Shown: piece by piece, positions 1-8,901 of the stretch
Numbering within the stretch: the stretch's first letter is position 1
How the letters are laid out: each line of letters opens with the position of its first letter
NCBI GenBank assembly: GCA_937960895.1
Contig: CALCJD010000122.1
Span: 1 to 64,000 of the forward strand
DNA: 64,000 nucleotides
Reading direction: 5' to 3'
Source of the DNA: an uncultured Spartobacteria bacterium
GTDB lineage: Bacteria; Verrucomicrobiota; Verrucomicrobiia; Chthoniobacterales; Terrimicrobiaceae
Position numbers and translations under genes: made by a program
Notes under the pieces: model-generated
Seen by the model: the letters and a program-made list of their open reading frames with translations, nothing else
Told to the model about the DNA's origin: nothing
The model's database searches: none

Positions 1-2675
1 GGCGACCCGACGCCGCGGTAGCGGTCGGGGTGGCAGGTGAGGATGAGGATTTGAAGGTGGTCGGCCCGGGCGCTGAGGACGTCGAGGATGCGTTCCTGGC
101 GGACGGGGTCGGTGTTGACCAGGACGTCGTCGAGGATGAGGACCTGCGGTTCGTCTGCGGCCAGTTCCTCGGCAACGGCAAGGCGGAGGCAGAGGAGGAG
201 CTGTTCCTTGGCACCCTGCGACAGTTGATCGAATCCGTGGCATTCGTCCCGGGTGCGTCCAATGCCGGCGATTTGCAGGTGTTCGTCCAGGAAGACGCGG
301 CGGGTGGAGTCGCCGGTGAGGTCGGCGAAGGCGGCGGTGAGGCGGTCTTCGAGCGGGGTGAGGACGGCCTTGGTGGCGGCCTGTTTGCGGTGCTCGATGA
401 GGTCGTGGGCCACGCGGGCGCACCACGCCTGGCTGCGGGCCGCATCGCGCCGGAGGAGGGCTTCGGCCTTGCGTTCCTCGAGTTCGGTTTCGCGCGAGTA
501 GAGTCCCTGTCCGCCCAGCGTCTGCAAAATGGCCCGGGCCTGGTCGCGTTCGGTGCGGCGGGCCTGAAGTTCGTCCGCGATCTGCTGGAGCGAGGCGGCG
601 GCGCGGCGGGTGCGTTCGGGAAGTTTTTCGAAGTCCGGGGGCAGTTCCTTTTCGGTGGCGAGCACGCGGGCCTCGGCCTCGGCAAAGGCGATCTGCGCGG
701 CGGTTTTGGCGGCGTCGAGGCCTTCGGAATACCGGGCGCCGAGGTCCTGAATTTGCGTGTCGAGCACGCGGAGGCGTGCGGCGTGCTCGGCGGCGAGCCG
801 GGCGGATTCCTGAACCTTTTCCACCGCGGCGCGTTCCTCGGCGCGGAGCCGGTTGAGCTGGGCCGTGAATTCGGTCAGCGATTTTTCGGCGGCGGGGACG
901 GCCTCGGCCTGGGCGGCTTCGTCGGTTTCGAGGTCGGTGAGGGAACGGGCAAGTTCGTCCGCGGTGGGCTGCAGGGATTCGGTCAGCGCCTCGGCGCGCC
1001 GGCGTGCGGTGGTGGCGGTTTCGCGCAGGGCGTCGAGGGTTTTGTGGTCGCCGAGGTGGGGGGCGAGCGCGGCGGTGGCGGCCTTGATCCGGGCGTCGAG
1101 TTCCTTCCGCGTGGCCACGGCGTCGCGGGCGGCGTCGAGGTGGGGGACGCCGATTTGCTGCAGGGTTTCGGCGAGGGTCGTCTCGGCTTTGGCAAGGTCG
1201 GAGGCGACATTTTGGGCGTCCTGCGATCCGGAGCGGATGAGAATGCGTCCCCAGCCTTCGAGGCGAAGGTCCAGGTCGCGGGCGCTTTGCAGGCGGTGGG
1301 GGTGACCGGCGGAAAGCGCCTGACGTCCGGCGGCGGGATCGGTGAGATTTTCCACCGCGGTGTCGGCGTCGGGGGTCAGTTCGACGGTGAGCCCGAGGGC
1401 CAGCATCTGGGCGCGCAGGGTGCGGACGGCTTCGGATTGTTCCTCGAGCTTGCGAAGCTGGGCGGGCGTGATGGCGGGCAACTCGGCGCGCCGGGTTTCC
1501 AGGGCGGCGAGTTCCGCGGTGGCGGCTTCGGCTTTTTCGACCTGACGGGAAAGCGCCTCGGCCTCGGCATGGAGGCGGCGCAGTTTGAGGAGTCCCTGCA
1601 AACGCTGGTGGGCGGCGCGGAGATCCTGGAGGCGTTTTTCCAGCGGGGCCTGCTCGGCCTGGCGGGCGTCGAGGCGCGAGCGGGTTTCGGCAAGAAGGCG
1701 CTCGGCCTCCGCGGCGGCGGCCTGCGTTTTGGTGAGCGAGGCCTCCATGGCCTGGCGTTCGTTTTTCAGCCGGGCGAGGGTTTCGGCGTCATTCGCGATC
1801 ACGGTCAATTTCTCCCGCGCCGTGGCGAGGGCGTGGCGGCGGGCGGTGAGTTCGCCGGTGAGGCGTTCCGCGGCGAGAGCCTGTTCGCGCAGCTGGGCGG
1901 CGGCGGCGGCCTGCTCGGCGTGTTCCTTTTCCAGCCGGAGCACCTGGGCTTCGCTTTGCTGGAACAACCGATGGGTTTCCTCCAGCTTTTCCCGCGTGCG
2001 GCGGATCTCCTCGAGCGCGGCTTCCATCGAAGCCAGATCGTCCTCGGCGGTGCGGAGCGGTCCGCCGGTGCGGGGCTGTCCGGTGGTGGTGATGATGGCC
2101 TCGGCGGTGGCGGCGAGGCGGAGGCGCAGCGCCTCGATGACCGGATCCAGCTCCACGCGCGCGAGGCGGGCGCGGATGCGCTGGCCGACCTCGCCGTCGC
2201 TCAACGCGGGCCAGGTGGCGGGTTCGCCCTGGCGGGCCCAGAGAAATCCGAGAAACCCCCAGTGTTCCGGCTTGGTGGCGCCGCGGCCAGGGAGAGAGGA
2301 TTGCAGGAGGGCCTGCACGCGCTGATCGGCTTCGTCCGCCTCGGCCACCAGTTCCCAGGATCCGGACCGGAATTGCGAGAGCCGGCTCTCGGGTTTTTGC
2401 AGGAAGGTCTTCGCGATCTGGAACCGTCCGACGCGGGTTTCGAATTCCACCGTGATGTGCGGGGTCAGCGACGTGCCGGCCGGCTGGAGGGCTTTGATTT
2501 CCTCGCCCCTGGTGGTGTGGCGGTCGAAGAGCGCCCGGGCGACGGCCTGCATCGAGGTGGATTTGCCGGATTCGTTGGGCGCGGCGAGGATGTTGAGGCC
2601 GGGGGAAAAGGGTCCGATACGGACCATTTCGCGGAAGCGGCCGACATGGGAAAGCTCCACGGAATGGAGAATCAT
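1..2675 (-). CDS. SbcC/YhaN-like SMC-type ATPase (partial, runs off window start)
   Basis: ATPase subunit of an SbcCD/Mre11-Rad50-type DNA end-processing complex. The reading frame stays open from ATG at 2675 to base 1, about 891 codons, and the last residues read CHPDRYRGVGS, so only a short C-terminal piece should be missing. Walker A is APNESGKST at residues 32-40. Long Ala/Glu/Arg-rich coiled-coil stretches follow. Near residue 820 an ABC signature LSQGAKEQ is visible, then Walker B VLILDDVLVNTD. The middle (about residues 410-490) has no CxxC zinc hook, which argues for a YhaN-type protein rather than classical Rad50/SbcC. It starts inside the stop codon of the nuclease gene (ATGA overlap), so the two are translationally coupled. 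Confidence 0.9.
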   Translation of the reverse strand, partial: MILHSVELSHVGRFREMVRIGPFSPGLNILAAPNESGKSTSMQAVARALFDRHTTRGEEIKALQPAGTSLTPHITVEFETRVGRFQIAKTFLQKPESRLSQFRSGSWELVAEADEADQRVQALLQSSLPGRGATKPEHWGFLGFLWARQGEPATWPALSDGEVGQRIRARLARVELDPVIEALRLRLAATAEAIITTTGQPRTGGPLRTAEDDLASMEAALEEIRRTREKLEETHRLFQQSEAQVLRLEKEHAEQAAAAAQLREQALAAERLTGELTARRHALATAREKLTVIANDAETLARLKNERQAMEASLTKTQAAAAEAERLLAETRSRLDARQAEQAPLEKRLQDLRAAHQRLQGLLKLRRLHAEAEALSRQVEKAEAATAELAALETRRAELPAITPAQLRKLEEQSEAVRTLRAQMLALGLTVELTPDADTAVENLTDPAAGRQALSAGHPHRLQSARDLDLRLEGWGRILIRSGSQDAQNVASDLAKAETTLAETLQQIGVPHLDAARDAVATRKELDARIKAATAALAPHLGDHKTLDALRETATTARRRAEALTESLQPTADELARSLTDLETDEAAQAEAVPAAEKSLTEFTAQLNRLRAEERAAVEKVQESARLAAEHAARLRVLDTQIQDLGARYSEGLDAAKTAAQIAFAEAEARVLATEKELPPDFEKLPERTRRAAASLQQIADELQARRTERDQARAILQTLGGQGLYSRETELEERKAEALLRRDAARSQAWCARVAHDLIEHRKQAATKAVLTPLEDRLTAAFADLTGDSTRRVFLDEHLQIAGIGRTRDECHGFDQLSQGAKEQLLLCLRLAVAEELAADEPQVLILDDVLVNTDPVRQERILDVLSARADHLQILILTCHPDRYRGVGS

Positions 2676-3898
2676 GACGCCACCTCCTGCAGGGTCTGGA
2701 AAAGCATCTGCCGAAGCTGGGCGAACCACTCGGGCGTAAGCTGGGCGAGGTCGATGCGGGCGGGCGCGAGCAGGGTCTGGGCTTCGGCGAGGGAAAGCGG
2801 CGCGGCGCCACCGGGAAGGTCGCCCAACATCGACCCGGTGGCAAAACCTTCCAGGCGGCCGATGTCGGCGAGCACCTGGGCGAGGATCGGATGGCGGGCC
2901 TGCAGGTCCGCAAGCTCGACGGGGGAGAGGGCAATGCGGGTCGAGTCGGTGATCTGACAGTGAAAAAATCCTTCGGCGGCCCGGGCGAGGTCCGCCTTTG
3001 TTTCCGCGAGGGTGTGCGGGGAAACGCTGCCGGTGAGCGTGATGCGCAGGACGGTTTTGTCGGCGTGCGGACGCAGGTCCGCGAGGGCCTGGTCCAACGA
3101 CGCCCGGGAGGCTTCGTAGGAAAGAAAATCGAGGCCGAGCGTGCGCCAGGTCAGCGTGCCCACCCTGACGGGTTCGACGCGCGGGAGCTGTCCGGGTCCG
3201 TCGATTTCGACATAGGCGACGTGTCCGCTGCGGTCGTTGGAAAACCGGTCCGGCTCCGGCGTGCCGGGCATGACAATGCGTCCGCCGTCGGTGTCGGCGA
3301 GCCAGTTGTGCCAGTGGCCGATGGCGAGGTAATCGAGCCCGGCCCGCGACGCCGCGTTGAGCGCAATGGGAAAGTCGTTCGGCTCGTGTTTTCCCTCGAT
3401 GGCCAGCGCCCCGTGGGTGATGCCGATTTTGATTTTGTCCGCGGAAACGCCCGCGGCCAGCTCGACAAGGCGGGCGCTGGGGTCGGTGGTGGAGAGTTTT
3501 TGTGCGAGAGGCGAGGCCAGCAGCGCGGCGCGGCCGAGGTCAACGACGCCGGGTTCGCGGAACACGTGCACATTGGGCGGCGGGGTGAGGAAGACCTTCC
3601 GGTTCCAGACGGCCTCCGGACCGGAAATCGGATCGTGGTTCCCCGGCAGGATGTAAACCGGCACGGTGGGGAATTTCCGGAAGAGATCCAACGTTTCGGA
3701 GACGAGGCTGTCCCCGACCTGATTGTCCTCGAAGAGGTCTCCCGCGATGAGAAAGGCATCCACCTGCCGGTCGCGGGCCAGCTCCAGGCTGCGCTGCAGC
3801 GCCTGCAGGCGAGCGGCGCGAAGCGCACCGGCGGTGGCGCCGAATTGGCGGAACCGGGCGCCGAGCTGCCAGTCTGCGGAGTGGAGGAGGCGGATCAC
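2672..3898 (-). CDS. SbcD/YhaO-like metallophosphoesterase nuclease
   Basis: Nuclease subunit partnering the SMC-like ATPase that follows it. The 408-residue protein has a calcineurin-like phosphoesterase domain in its N-terminal half: ADWQLG at 8-13, AGDLFED at 52-58, LPGNHDP at 84-90, GITHG at 159-163 and GHWH at 194-197. These are the metal-binding motifs I to V of the Mre11/SbcD family, which cleaves DNA ends and hairpins with Mn2+. The first motif normally reads DxH; here it is D9-W-Q11, so one usual metal ligand is replaced by Gln. The C-terminal third would form the ATPase-capping part. Its stop overlaps the next start by ATGA. The 108 bp to the next gene (3899-4006) hold no visible feature. 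Confidence 0.9.
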   Translation of the reverse strand: MIRLLHSADWQLGARFRQFGATAGALRAARLQALQRSLELARDRQVDAFLIAGDLFEDNQVGDSLVSETLDLFRKFPTVPVYILPGNHDPISGPEAVWNRKVFLTPPPNVHVFREPGVVDLGRAALLASPLAQKLSTTDPSARLVELAAGVSADKIKIGITHGALAIEGKHEPNDFPIALNAASRAGLDYLAIGHWHNWLADTDGGRIVMPGTPEPDRFSNDRSGHVAYVEIDGPGQLPRVEPVRVGTLTWRTLGLDFLSYEASRASLDQALADLRPHADKTVLRITLTGSVSPHTLAETKADLARAAEGFFHCQITDSTRIALSPVELADLQARHPILAQVLADIGRLEGFATGSMLGDLPGGAAPLSLAEAQTLLAPARIDLAQLTPEWFAQLRQMLFQTLQEVAS

Positions 3899-4006
3899 AA
3901 CCAGGAGCAGAAAGAACAGAACGATCCGTCAAAGGAAAGCCAAAGTCACCGGCGGAATTTCGATCGAATCCCCGGCCAGCCGGTACGGGATACCCTGCGG
4001 GAAAAT

Positions 4007-4552
4007 CTATTCCTTCCGCCGCTCGGCGCGGATCATGGGGTGGGTGACGTCGGGCATGATCGAACTCACGGCCACTTCGACTTCGCGCTCCATGCCGAGG
4101 ACCTCAAGCAGGATGGCGACACGTTCGCGGGCCGGCATCACGCGGGTGACCACGGCGCGCACACCCTGGAACGGACCGGAAACAACGTTAACCTCCTCGC
4201 CGACCTCCACGCCGGCCTCGATCACGACGGTTTCCTCGTCCCGCACGGAGGCGCGGAGTTCGTTGATCACGGTCTCGGGAACGACGGCGGGTTCGCCGCC
4301 GAAGGACACGATCTGGGTGACCCCATGCGTGGCGCGGATCAGGCGGTGCTGCGCGGGATAGGAGAATCGCGCGAAAAGATAACCGGGAAACATCGCCTCG
4401 GTGACCCACAGGCGCCCCGACCGGCGCGCACGCTCGAATCGCACAAAAGGACAGAAGACTTCAATGCCTGCCTCCGTGCGAAGCAGCTGGCTGGTCGTGC
4501 GCTCGGTCTTTGGTTTGGCTCGAACGCAAAACCAGAGTGGGTCATCGATCAT
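4007..4552 (-). CDS. NusG/RfaH-family transcription elongation factor
   Basis: A 181-residue NusG-like protein. The N-terminal NGN domain (about residues 5-105) starts PLWFCVRAKPKTE and contains the aromatic/basic run EAMFPGYLFARFS typical of NusG and RfaH. A KOW motif lies near residues 115-145 (GEEVNVVSGPFQGVRAVV). The family binds the RNA polymerase clamp and alters pausing, termination or coupling to ribosomes. It is a lone gene, not next to secE/rplK as housekeeping nusG usually is, so a specialised RfaH-like paralogue is more likely (inference). The frame extends upstream to 4687, but ATG at 4552 is preferred because AGGAAGAG sits just before it. Confidence 0.85.
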   Translation of the reverse strand: MIDDPLWFCVRAKPKTERTTSQLLRTEAGIEVFCPFVRFERARRSGRLWVTEAMFPGYLFARFSYPAQHRLIRATHGVTQIVSFGGEPAVVPETVINELRASVRDEETVVIEAGVEVGEEVNVVSGPFQGVRAVVTRVMPARERVAILLEVLGMEREVEVAVSSIMPDVTHPMIRAERRKE

Positions 4553-4718
4553 TGGCTCTTCCTGTTCTCCCGTTTTCCCGGCCCGGCAATGTGTGGCAAA
4601 ATCCGGCCGAAAACAAGGCTTTGTGGGCGGCACGCGTTGCCCGGGCGGACGGTGCCGCCTCCGGCGGGAAAGGGGGGACTTCCGCAAACGAACCGCCGGC
4701 CGGCGTCCGTCAAATCCG

Positions 4719-6143
4719 CTACCAGCTGTAATGCACCTTGTAAGTCACGGTGCGCTCCTCGTCCGGCTTCACGGTGACGAGAAACTCGATGGTGTGGGAG
4801 TCGAGTTTGCGGAAGTTGTCACTCTTCTGGGTGATCTCCCAGTTGTCGTAGCGGTAGAGGTGTTCGACGACGCGGATCTCGACCGGTTCCTTCTTGTGAT
4901 TGCGCAGGGTGATTGCGAAGGCCTCGTCCGCCCAACGGTTGGCGGTGTTCACCTTGAACTCCGTACGGCGGCGTTCGCCGACGAGGTCGAAGCTGTTGCC
5001 CAGATACACGCGGACGGTTTCGTCCTTCGGCGTGTGGTCGATTTCGTTTTCCCCGATGAACTCGAGCGACTGGTCGTCGTCCTGCTGGTAAAAGCGGAGC
5101 CGGCCGGCGGGGAGGGGAATGCCAAGGTGATTGGCCTCGGAATTCTTGAACTCTCGCAACACCCAGACCTTCTTGTTGGACGGAACGCCGTAGTCGCCGG
5201 GACCGCGCACCCGCGGAAACACGCCAAACCCGCTGGCGGCGCCGTCATAAACGTAAATCTTCGGCGCCTTCACCCCCTGCGCGCGCACAAATTCGACCTG
5301 CTTGGTCTCCTGATCCCGCAGCGTCACCGGCCGCGCGATGGTATACAGGTGAAATTCCGAGAACGCCTTCTCGGTGACCACGTCCTCCATGGGTCCGGAA
5401 GCCCTCGCGGCGACCATGGGCGCGGCCTCGAATTTTTGCCGGACGGGCTGGATCTTGTTCACGTCGCCGGCCATGAGTTTGATCTTGGCGTCCTTGAACG
5501 TCCGGCCGCTGTTGTTGGAAAAGGTGATCCAACCGACCACATCCACGATGTCGCCCGACTCCGGAGCGACCAGATTGTAGTCGGCCTTCCACGACAGACC
5601 ACCGGTGAGATAAGCCAGTTCGGCATCAAACTTCGCCGGCTGGGCGGCGTTGAGTTTCCACGACAGGGTCGGATTCAAAATCGTGTCGTCCCCGAGGGCG
5701 GGAAACACCGGCATGCCCGGCAGCTGGAACTGGAGCCGGCCATTCACCTCGATGACCGGCTGGGACGGATTTTGTCCGCCCGCGCCGTAGCCGCTGCGGA
5801 TGATTTTTCCCGGCACGACCACGTCCGGTTTCATCGGCTCCTTGACCACAAAATCGATCGTCTTCCCCTCGTAGAGCGACAGCATCAACTGCTGGGAGAC
5901 CGGATCGTTGCGATAACTTTGCTCCAGGATCTGCAGCGCCACCTTGCCGGAAGGATCGCGCAAAATCACCGAATCCGTCTCCGCGCGCGCGGTCATTCCG
6001 GAAAAACTCACCTCGTTGACCCCCGCCTTGAGGTCAAGTGGCACCGAGTCGCGCACCACCGCAAAGTCCTGATTATAAATGGTCAACGCCGGAGGCGCCG
6101 CCATCGCGGCCAGGGGCAGAAGAAAAATCGGAAGAACTTTCAT
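4719..6143 (-). CDS. Secreted DUF4139-domain protein
   Basis: A 474-residue exported protein of unknown function. It starts with a signal peptide (MKVLPIFLLPLAAMAAPP). An N-terminal beta-rich part (ALTIYNQDFAVVRDSVPLDL) is followed by the DUF4139 region, with recognisable stretches such as LTGGLSWKADYNLV and WITFSNNSGRTFKDAKIKLMAG, and ends in a beta-sandwich-like segment (DEERTVTYKVHYSW). Proteins of this family are secreted or periplasmic, with no established activity. The frame extends upstream to 6209, but ATG at 6143 gives a clean signal peptide and is chosen. No operon partner is adjacent. Confidence 0.85.
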   Translation of the reverse strand: MKVLPIFLLPLAAMAAPPALTIYNQDFAVVRDSVPLDLKAGVNEVSFSGMTARAETDSVILRDPSGKVALQILEQSYRNDPVSQQLMLSLYEGKTIDFVVKEPMKPDVVVPGKIIRSGYGAGGQNPSQPVIEVNGRLQFQLPGMPVFPALGDDTILNPTLSWKLNAAQPAKFDAELAYLTGGLSWKADYNLVAPESGDIVDVVGWITFSNNSGRTFKDAKIKLMAGDVNKIQPVRQKFEAAPMVAARASGPMEDVVTEKAFSEFHLYTIARPVTLRDQETKQVEFVRAQGVKAPKIYVYDGAASGFGVFPRVRGPGDYGVPSNKKVWVLREFKNSEANHLGIPLPAGRLRFYQQDDDQSLEFIGENEIDHTPKDETVRVYLGNSFDLVGERRRTEFKVNTANRWADEAFAITLRNHKKEPVEIRVVEHLYRYDNWEITQKSDNFRKLDSHTIEFLVTVKPDEERTVTYKVHYSW

Positions 6144-6331
6144 ACAAGAGAATAACGGGGACGGGGGAAAAATCTTAGAATTTTTTCGGGCGGGGCGCCA
6201 TCGAAACACGCCGGAACGCGGCGGTTTCCTCCGGGAAGCGCCGCGCGGGGAAGAACGGATCGGTTCGTCGTTGGAGCAGAAAGTTGTCGCCGGTCCGGCC
6301 CGAATGGCCGGGTCTGCTCAGCATCGTGTGC

Positions 6332-6442
6332 CGCGGCCTGCCGCGATACAGGGGATTATCGCAGCCTTCAGGCTGCATGCCTCCATGGCCTTGCATCCCC
6401 GGCCCTTCGGACCGGGCTAGGGAAGGGGCGCGCCTTTGGCGC
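6332..6442. repeat. Cluster of four short hairpins in an intergenic gap
   Basis: The 310-bp gap 6144-6453 contains no credible gene. Its half nearest MlaE holds four perfect hairpins in a row: CGCGG/CCGCG with a 4-base loop (6332-6345), GCAGCC TTCA GGCTGC (6361-6376), CCCGG/CCGGG (about 6398-6416) and GCGCC TTT GGCGC (6430-6442). There is no U-tract, so a simple Rho-independent terminator is unlikely. The arrangement resembles REP-type palindromic elements. An open frame on the minus strand here (6175-6453) is an artefact of GC-rich repeats. Confidence 0.6.
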
Positions 6443-6453
6443 TCGGCCATCAC

Positions 6454-7206
6454 TCAGCCGGCGAAGAAAAACATGGCGGTCATGACCGCGTTGGCGACGA
6501 GCATGGCGATGATGGAGACCACCACCGACCTTGTGGTGGACTGGCCCACGCCCTCGGCGCCTCCGGTGACATCGAGTCCGGCCTTGGCGGAGATCGTCGC
6601 GATGAGCCACGCAAAGACGAAGCTCTTGATCATGCCCGAATACAGATCGATGGGCCGGGCGCTGTCGATGAGGCGTGCGATGTAGCCGTTCGTGCTCATG
6701 TCGAGGGAGAAATGGGCAATGCTCCAGCCGCCGACGAAGCCGATGTAGTTTCCGAAGATCACCAGGGCGGGCAGCATGACCAGCATGGCGAGGAAGCGCG
6801 GCACCACGAGGAAGCGGATGGGATTGATGGACATCACCTCGAGGGCCTCGATTTCCTCCGACACCTTCATCGTGCCGAGTTCGGCGGTGATGGCCGAGCC
6901 GCTGCGGCCGATGACTACCACGCCGACAATGAGCGGACCCAGTTCGCGCAGGAGGGACATGCCGACGAGGTCGGGGACATAGGACGTCGCGCCGAATTTT
7001 GCCAACTGATAGGCGCCCTGCATGGCCAGGGTGAGGCCGATGCTGAACGAGGTCATGGCGGTCATGGGCACGGCCTGCACGCCGATGCGGACCATCTGGC
7101 GAAAGACCTCGTTGACGTTGAACAGCCTCTTGCCACGCAGGGGGGCGAGGAAAATCCAGTACAGGATCTGCGCGTTGAAGGCGAAGTAGCTGCGCAGGGC
7201 GGCCAC
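6454..7206 (-). CDS. mlaE: MlaE-family ABC transporter permease
   Basis: A 250-residue inner-membrane permease of the MlaE/YrbE family, which moves phospholipids or other hydrophobic molecules between inner and outer membranes with an MlaF ATPase and MCE-domain protein. Family-typical stretches are present: VPMTAMTSFSIGLTLAMQGAY, a long central segment RELGPLIVGVVVIGRSGSAI followed by AELGTMKVSEEIEALEVM, and KSFVFAWLIATISAKAG. About five membrane segments are visible. It lies 9 bp after a STAS-domain gene that resembles MlaB. No ATPase or MCE gene follows, so the rest of the transporter must be elsewhere. Confidence 0.9.
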   Translation of the reverse strand: MAALRSYFAFNAQILYWIFLAPLRGKRLFNVNEVFRQMVRIGVQAVPMTAMTSFSIGLTLAMQGAYQLAKFGATSYVPDLVGMSLLRELGPLIVGVVVIGRSGSAITAELGTMKVSEEIEALEVMSINPIRFLVVPRFLAMLVMLPALVIFGNYIGFVGGWSIAHFSLDMSTNGYIARLIDSARPIDLYSGMIKSFVFAWLIATISAKAGLDVTGGAEGVGQSTTRSVVVSIIAMLVANAVMTAMFFFAG

Positions 7207-7215
7207 GTGACGGGA

Positions 7216-7560
7216 TTATTTTTGGGCCGCCAGGGCAGCCAGGGCGGCCTCCGCGGAGTCGGTGATGGTGAACAACTCGTTGAGGCGCACGAGGTCAAAG
7301 ATGGTGCGGACCTTTTTCTTCAGGCCGTAGAGGGCGATCTTCCCCTTGAAGGGGGCGGCTTCGCGCACGTATTCGATGAAGGTGGCGAGTCCCGAGGAGT
7401 CGATGTATTCGACGTCCGTGAAGTCCACAAGCAGCACCGGCGTCTTGTCCGCCGCACAGGATTGCAGTTCGGCGCGCAGAGCCGGCGAGGCATGCAAGTC
7501 GATTTCCCCCTTCAGCTTGAGGGTGGTAACGCCATTGGCCTCGGTCTTCACAATCTCCAT
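7216..7560 (-). CDS. STAS-domain protein (MlaB-like / anti-anti-sigma type)
   Basis: A 114-residue single STAS domain. The core strand-helix signature VLLVDFTDVEYIDSSGLATF (about residues 42-61) carries the DSSG motif at 54-57, whose serine is phosphorylated in anti-sigma-factor antagonists. In Mla systems a STAS protein, MlaB, supports the ATPase-permease complex; elsewhere the fold acts in partner-switching. Its position directly before mlaE favours the Mla role, but the intact DSSG is also compatible with SpoIIAA-like signalling. ATG at 7560 begins MEIVKTEANGV. The much longer open frame upstream (to 8886) is antisense to sufS and not coding. Confidence 0.85.
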   Translation of the reverse strand: MEIVKTEANGVTTLKLKGEIDLHASPALRAELQSCAADKTPVLLVDFTDVEYIDSSGLATFIEYVREAAPFKGKIALYGLKKKVRTIFDLVRLNELFTITDSAEAALAALAAQK

Positions 7561-7674
7561 GCCGCATGGGAATACCGTTCGGCCCGAACGGTGGGAAGTC
7601 TGATTTTTGCGTCCGTCCACCTTCCGCAAAATCCCCCCTTTTCCGCGCGCCGCTTTCTCCATTAGGTTGACGGG

Positions 7675-8901
7675 GTGAATCTTTCGGACGACAGGGCCTG
7701 GGAGGCCATTCGCGGCGATTTTCCGATCCTTGACCAGCAGGTCAACGGACACCCGATCATTTATTTCGACAACGCCGCCACGTCGCAGAAACCGCGGTCC
7801 GTCATCGACACCCTCACCCGCTATTACGAATGCGACAACAGCAACGTCCACCGCGGACTCCACGAGCTGAGCAACCGCGCCACCGAGGCCTACGAGGGCG
7901 CACGGACGCGGCTGGCCGCCTATCTGGGCGCGACCGACGGGGAAATTGTCTTCACCCGCGGCACCACGGAAGCCATCAACCTCGTGGCCCGCGCGTGGGG
8001 GGACCAAAACATCGGCCGCGGCGACGTCATCCTGCTCACCGAAATGGAGCACCACAGCAACCTCGTGCCGTGGCAGTTGCTGGCCCGACGGCGCGGGGCG
8101 ACGCTGCGGTTTGTGCCGGTGACGCCGGACGGGCTGCTCGACCTCTCGAACCTCGACGCCCTGCTGGACGGGGCGAAGATTTTTTCCTTCGTCCACATCT
8201 CGAACAGTCTGGGAACCATCAATCCGGCGGCGGAACTCTGCGCCCGCGCCCGCCGGGCCGGCGTGGTGACCCTGGTGGACGCCGCGCAGAGCGCCGGACA
8301 CCTGCCTGTGGACGTGCGCGCACTCGGCTGCGATTTCCTGGCGCTCTCCGGACACAAGATGTGCGGCCCCACGGGGATCGGCGCGCTTTACGGACGCCGC
8401 GAAATCCTCGAAGGCATGGAACCCTTCCACGGCGGCGGCGAAATGATCGCCAGCGTGCAGTTTCAGGAAAGCCAGTTCAAACCGGCGCCGCACCGCTTCG
8501 AGGCGGGCACGCCCGCCATCGCCCAATCCATCGGCCTCGGCGCGGCGGCGGACTACCTCGACGCAATGGGACGCGACCGGATTTTCGAGCACGACCGCGA
8601 CCTTGCGCGTCAGGCCGTGGCCGTGCTGGAGGACATCCCCGGCGTACGCATCCTGGGTCCCCGCGACGAACGGGCCGGACTGGTCAGCTTTGTGATGGAA
8701 TCCGCCCACGCCCACGATGTCGTGAGCATGGCCGACCAATACGGACTCGCCCTCCGGGGCGGCCACCACTGCACCCAGCCCCTCCTGCGCAAGCTCGGTG
8801 TGCCGGCCTCCTGCCGGGCGAGTTTTTATTTCTACAACACCCCCGCGGAGGTCGAGCGCATGGGGGAAATCCTGCGCAAAATCCACGCCTTTTTTGCATG
8901 A
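7675..8901 (+). CDS. sufS: SufS cysteine desulfurase
   Basis: A 408-residue PLP-dependent class V aminotransferase-fold enzyme that takes sulfur from L-cysteine for Fe-S cluster assembly. PLP lysine K228 lies in ALSGHKMCGPTGIG, and the catalytic cysteine C366 in the group-II motif RGGHHCTQPL. TRGTTEAIN (94-102) and VDAAQSAGH (201-209) are cofactor contacts. The start is GTG at 7675 (MNLSDDRAWEAIRGDFPIL) with no strong ribosome binding site. The downstream sufU starts inside its stop codon (ATGA), a standard SufS-SufU pairing in which SufU accepts the persulfide. Confidence 0.95.
   Translation: MNLSDDRAWEAIRGDFPILDQQVNGHPIIYFDNAATSQKPRSVIDTLTRYYECDNSNVHRGLHELSNRATEAYEGARTRLAAYLGATDGEIVFTRGTTEAINLVARAWGDQNIGRGDVILLTEMEHHSNLVPWQLLARRRGATLRFVPVTPDGLLDLSNLDALLDGAKIFSFVHISNSLGTINPAAELCARARRAGVVTLVDAAQSAGHLPVDVRALGCDFLALSGHKMCGPTGIGALYGRREILEGMEPFHGGGEMIASVQFQESQFKPAPHRFEAGTPAIAQSIGLGAAADYLDAMGRDRIFEHDRDLARQAVAVLEDIPGVRILGPRDERAGLVSFVMESAHAHDVVSMADQYGLALRGGHHCTQPLLRKLGVPASCRASFYFYNTPAEVERMGEILRKIHAFFA

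Noticed and set aside
30..2957. 975-codon open frame on the plus strand opposite the SbcC-like gene
   Set aside because: Its product is a Gly/Glu/Arg-rich sequence without domains; the opposite strand encodes clear Walker A, signature and Walker B motifs. It is a GC-rich antisense shadow.
6175..6453. 92-codon frame on the minus strand between DUF4139 and mlaE
   Set aside because: It runs through four hairpins, has no ribosome binding site and no protein-like composition.
7561..8886. Long minus-strand extension of the STAS frame across sufS
   Set aside because: The STAS domain begins at ATG 7560; the extension is antisense to a certain sufS.
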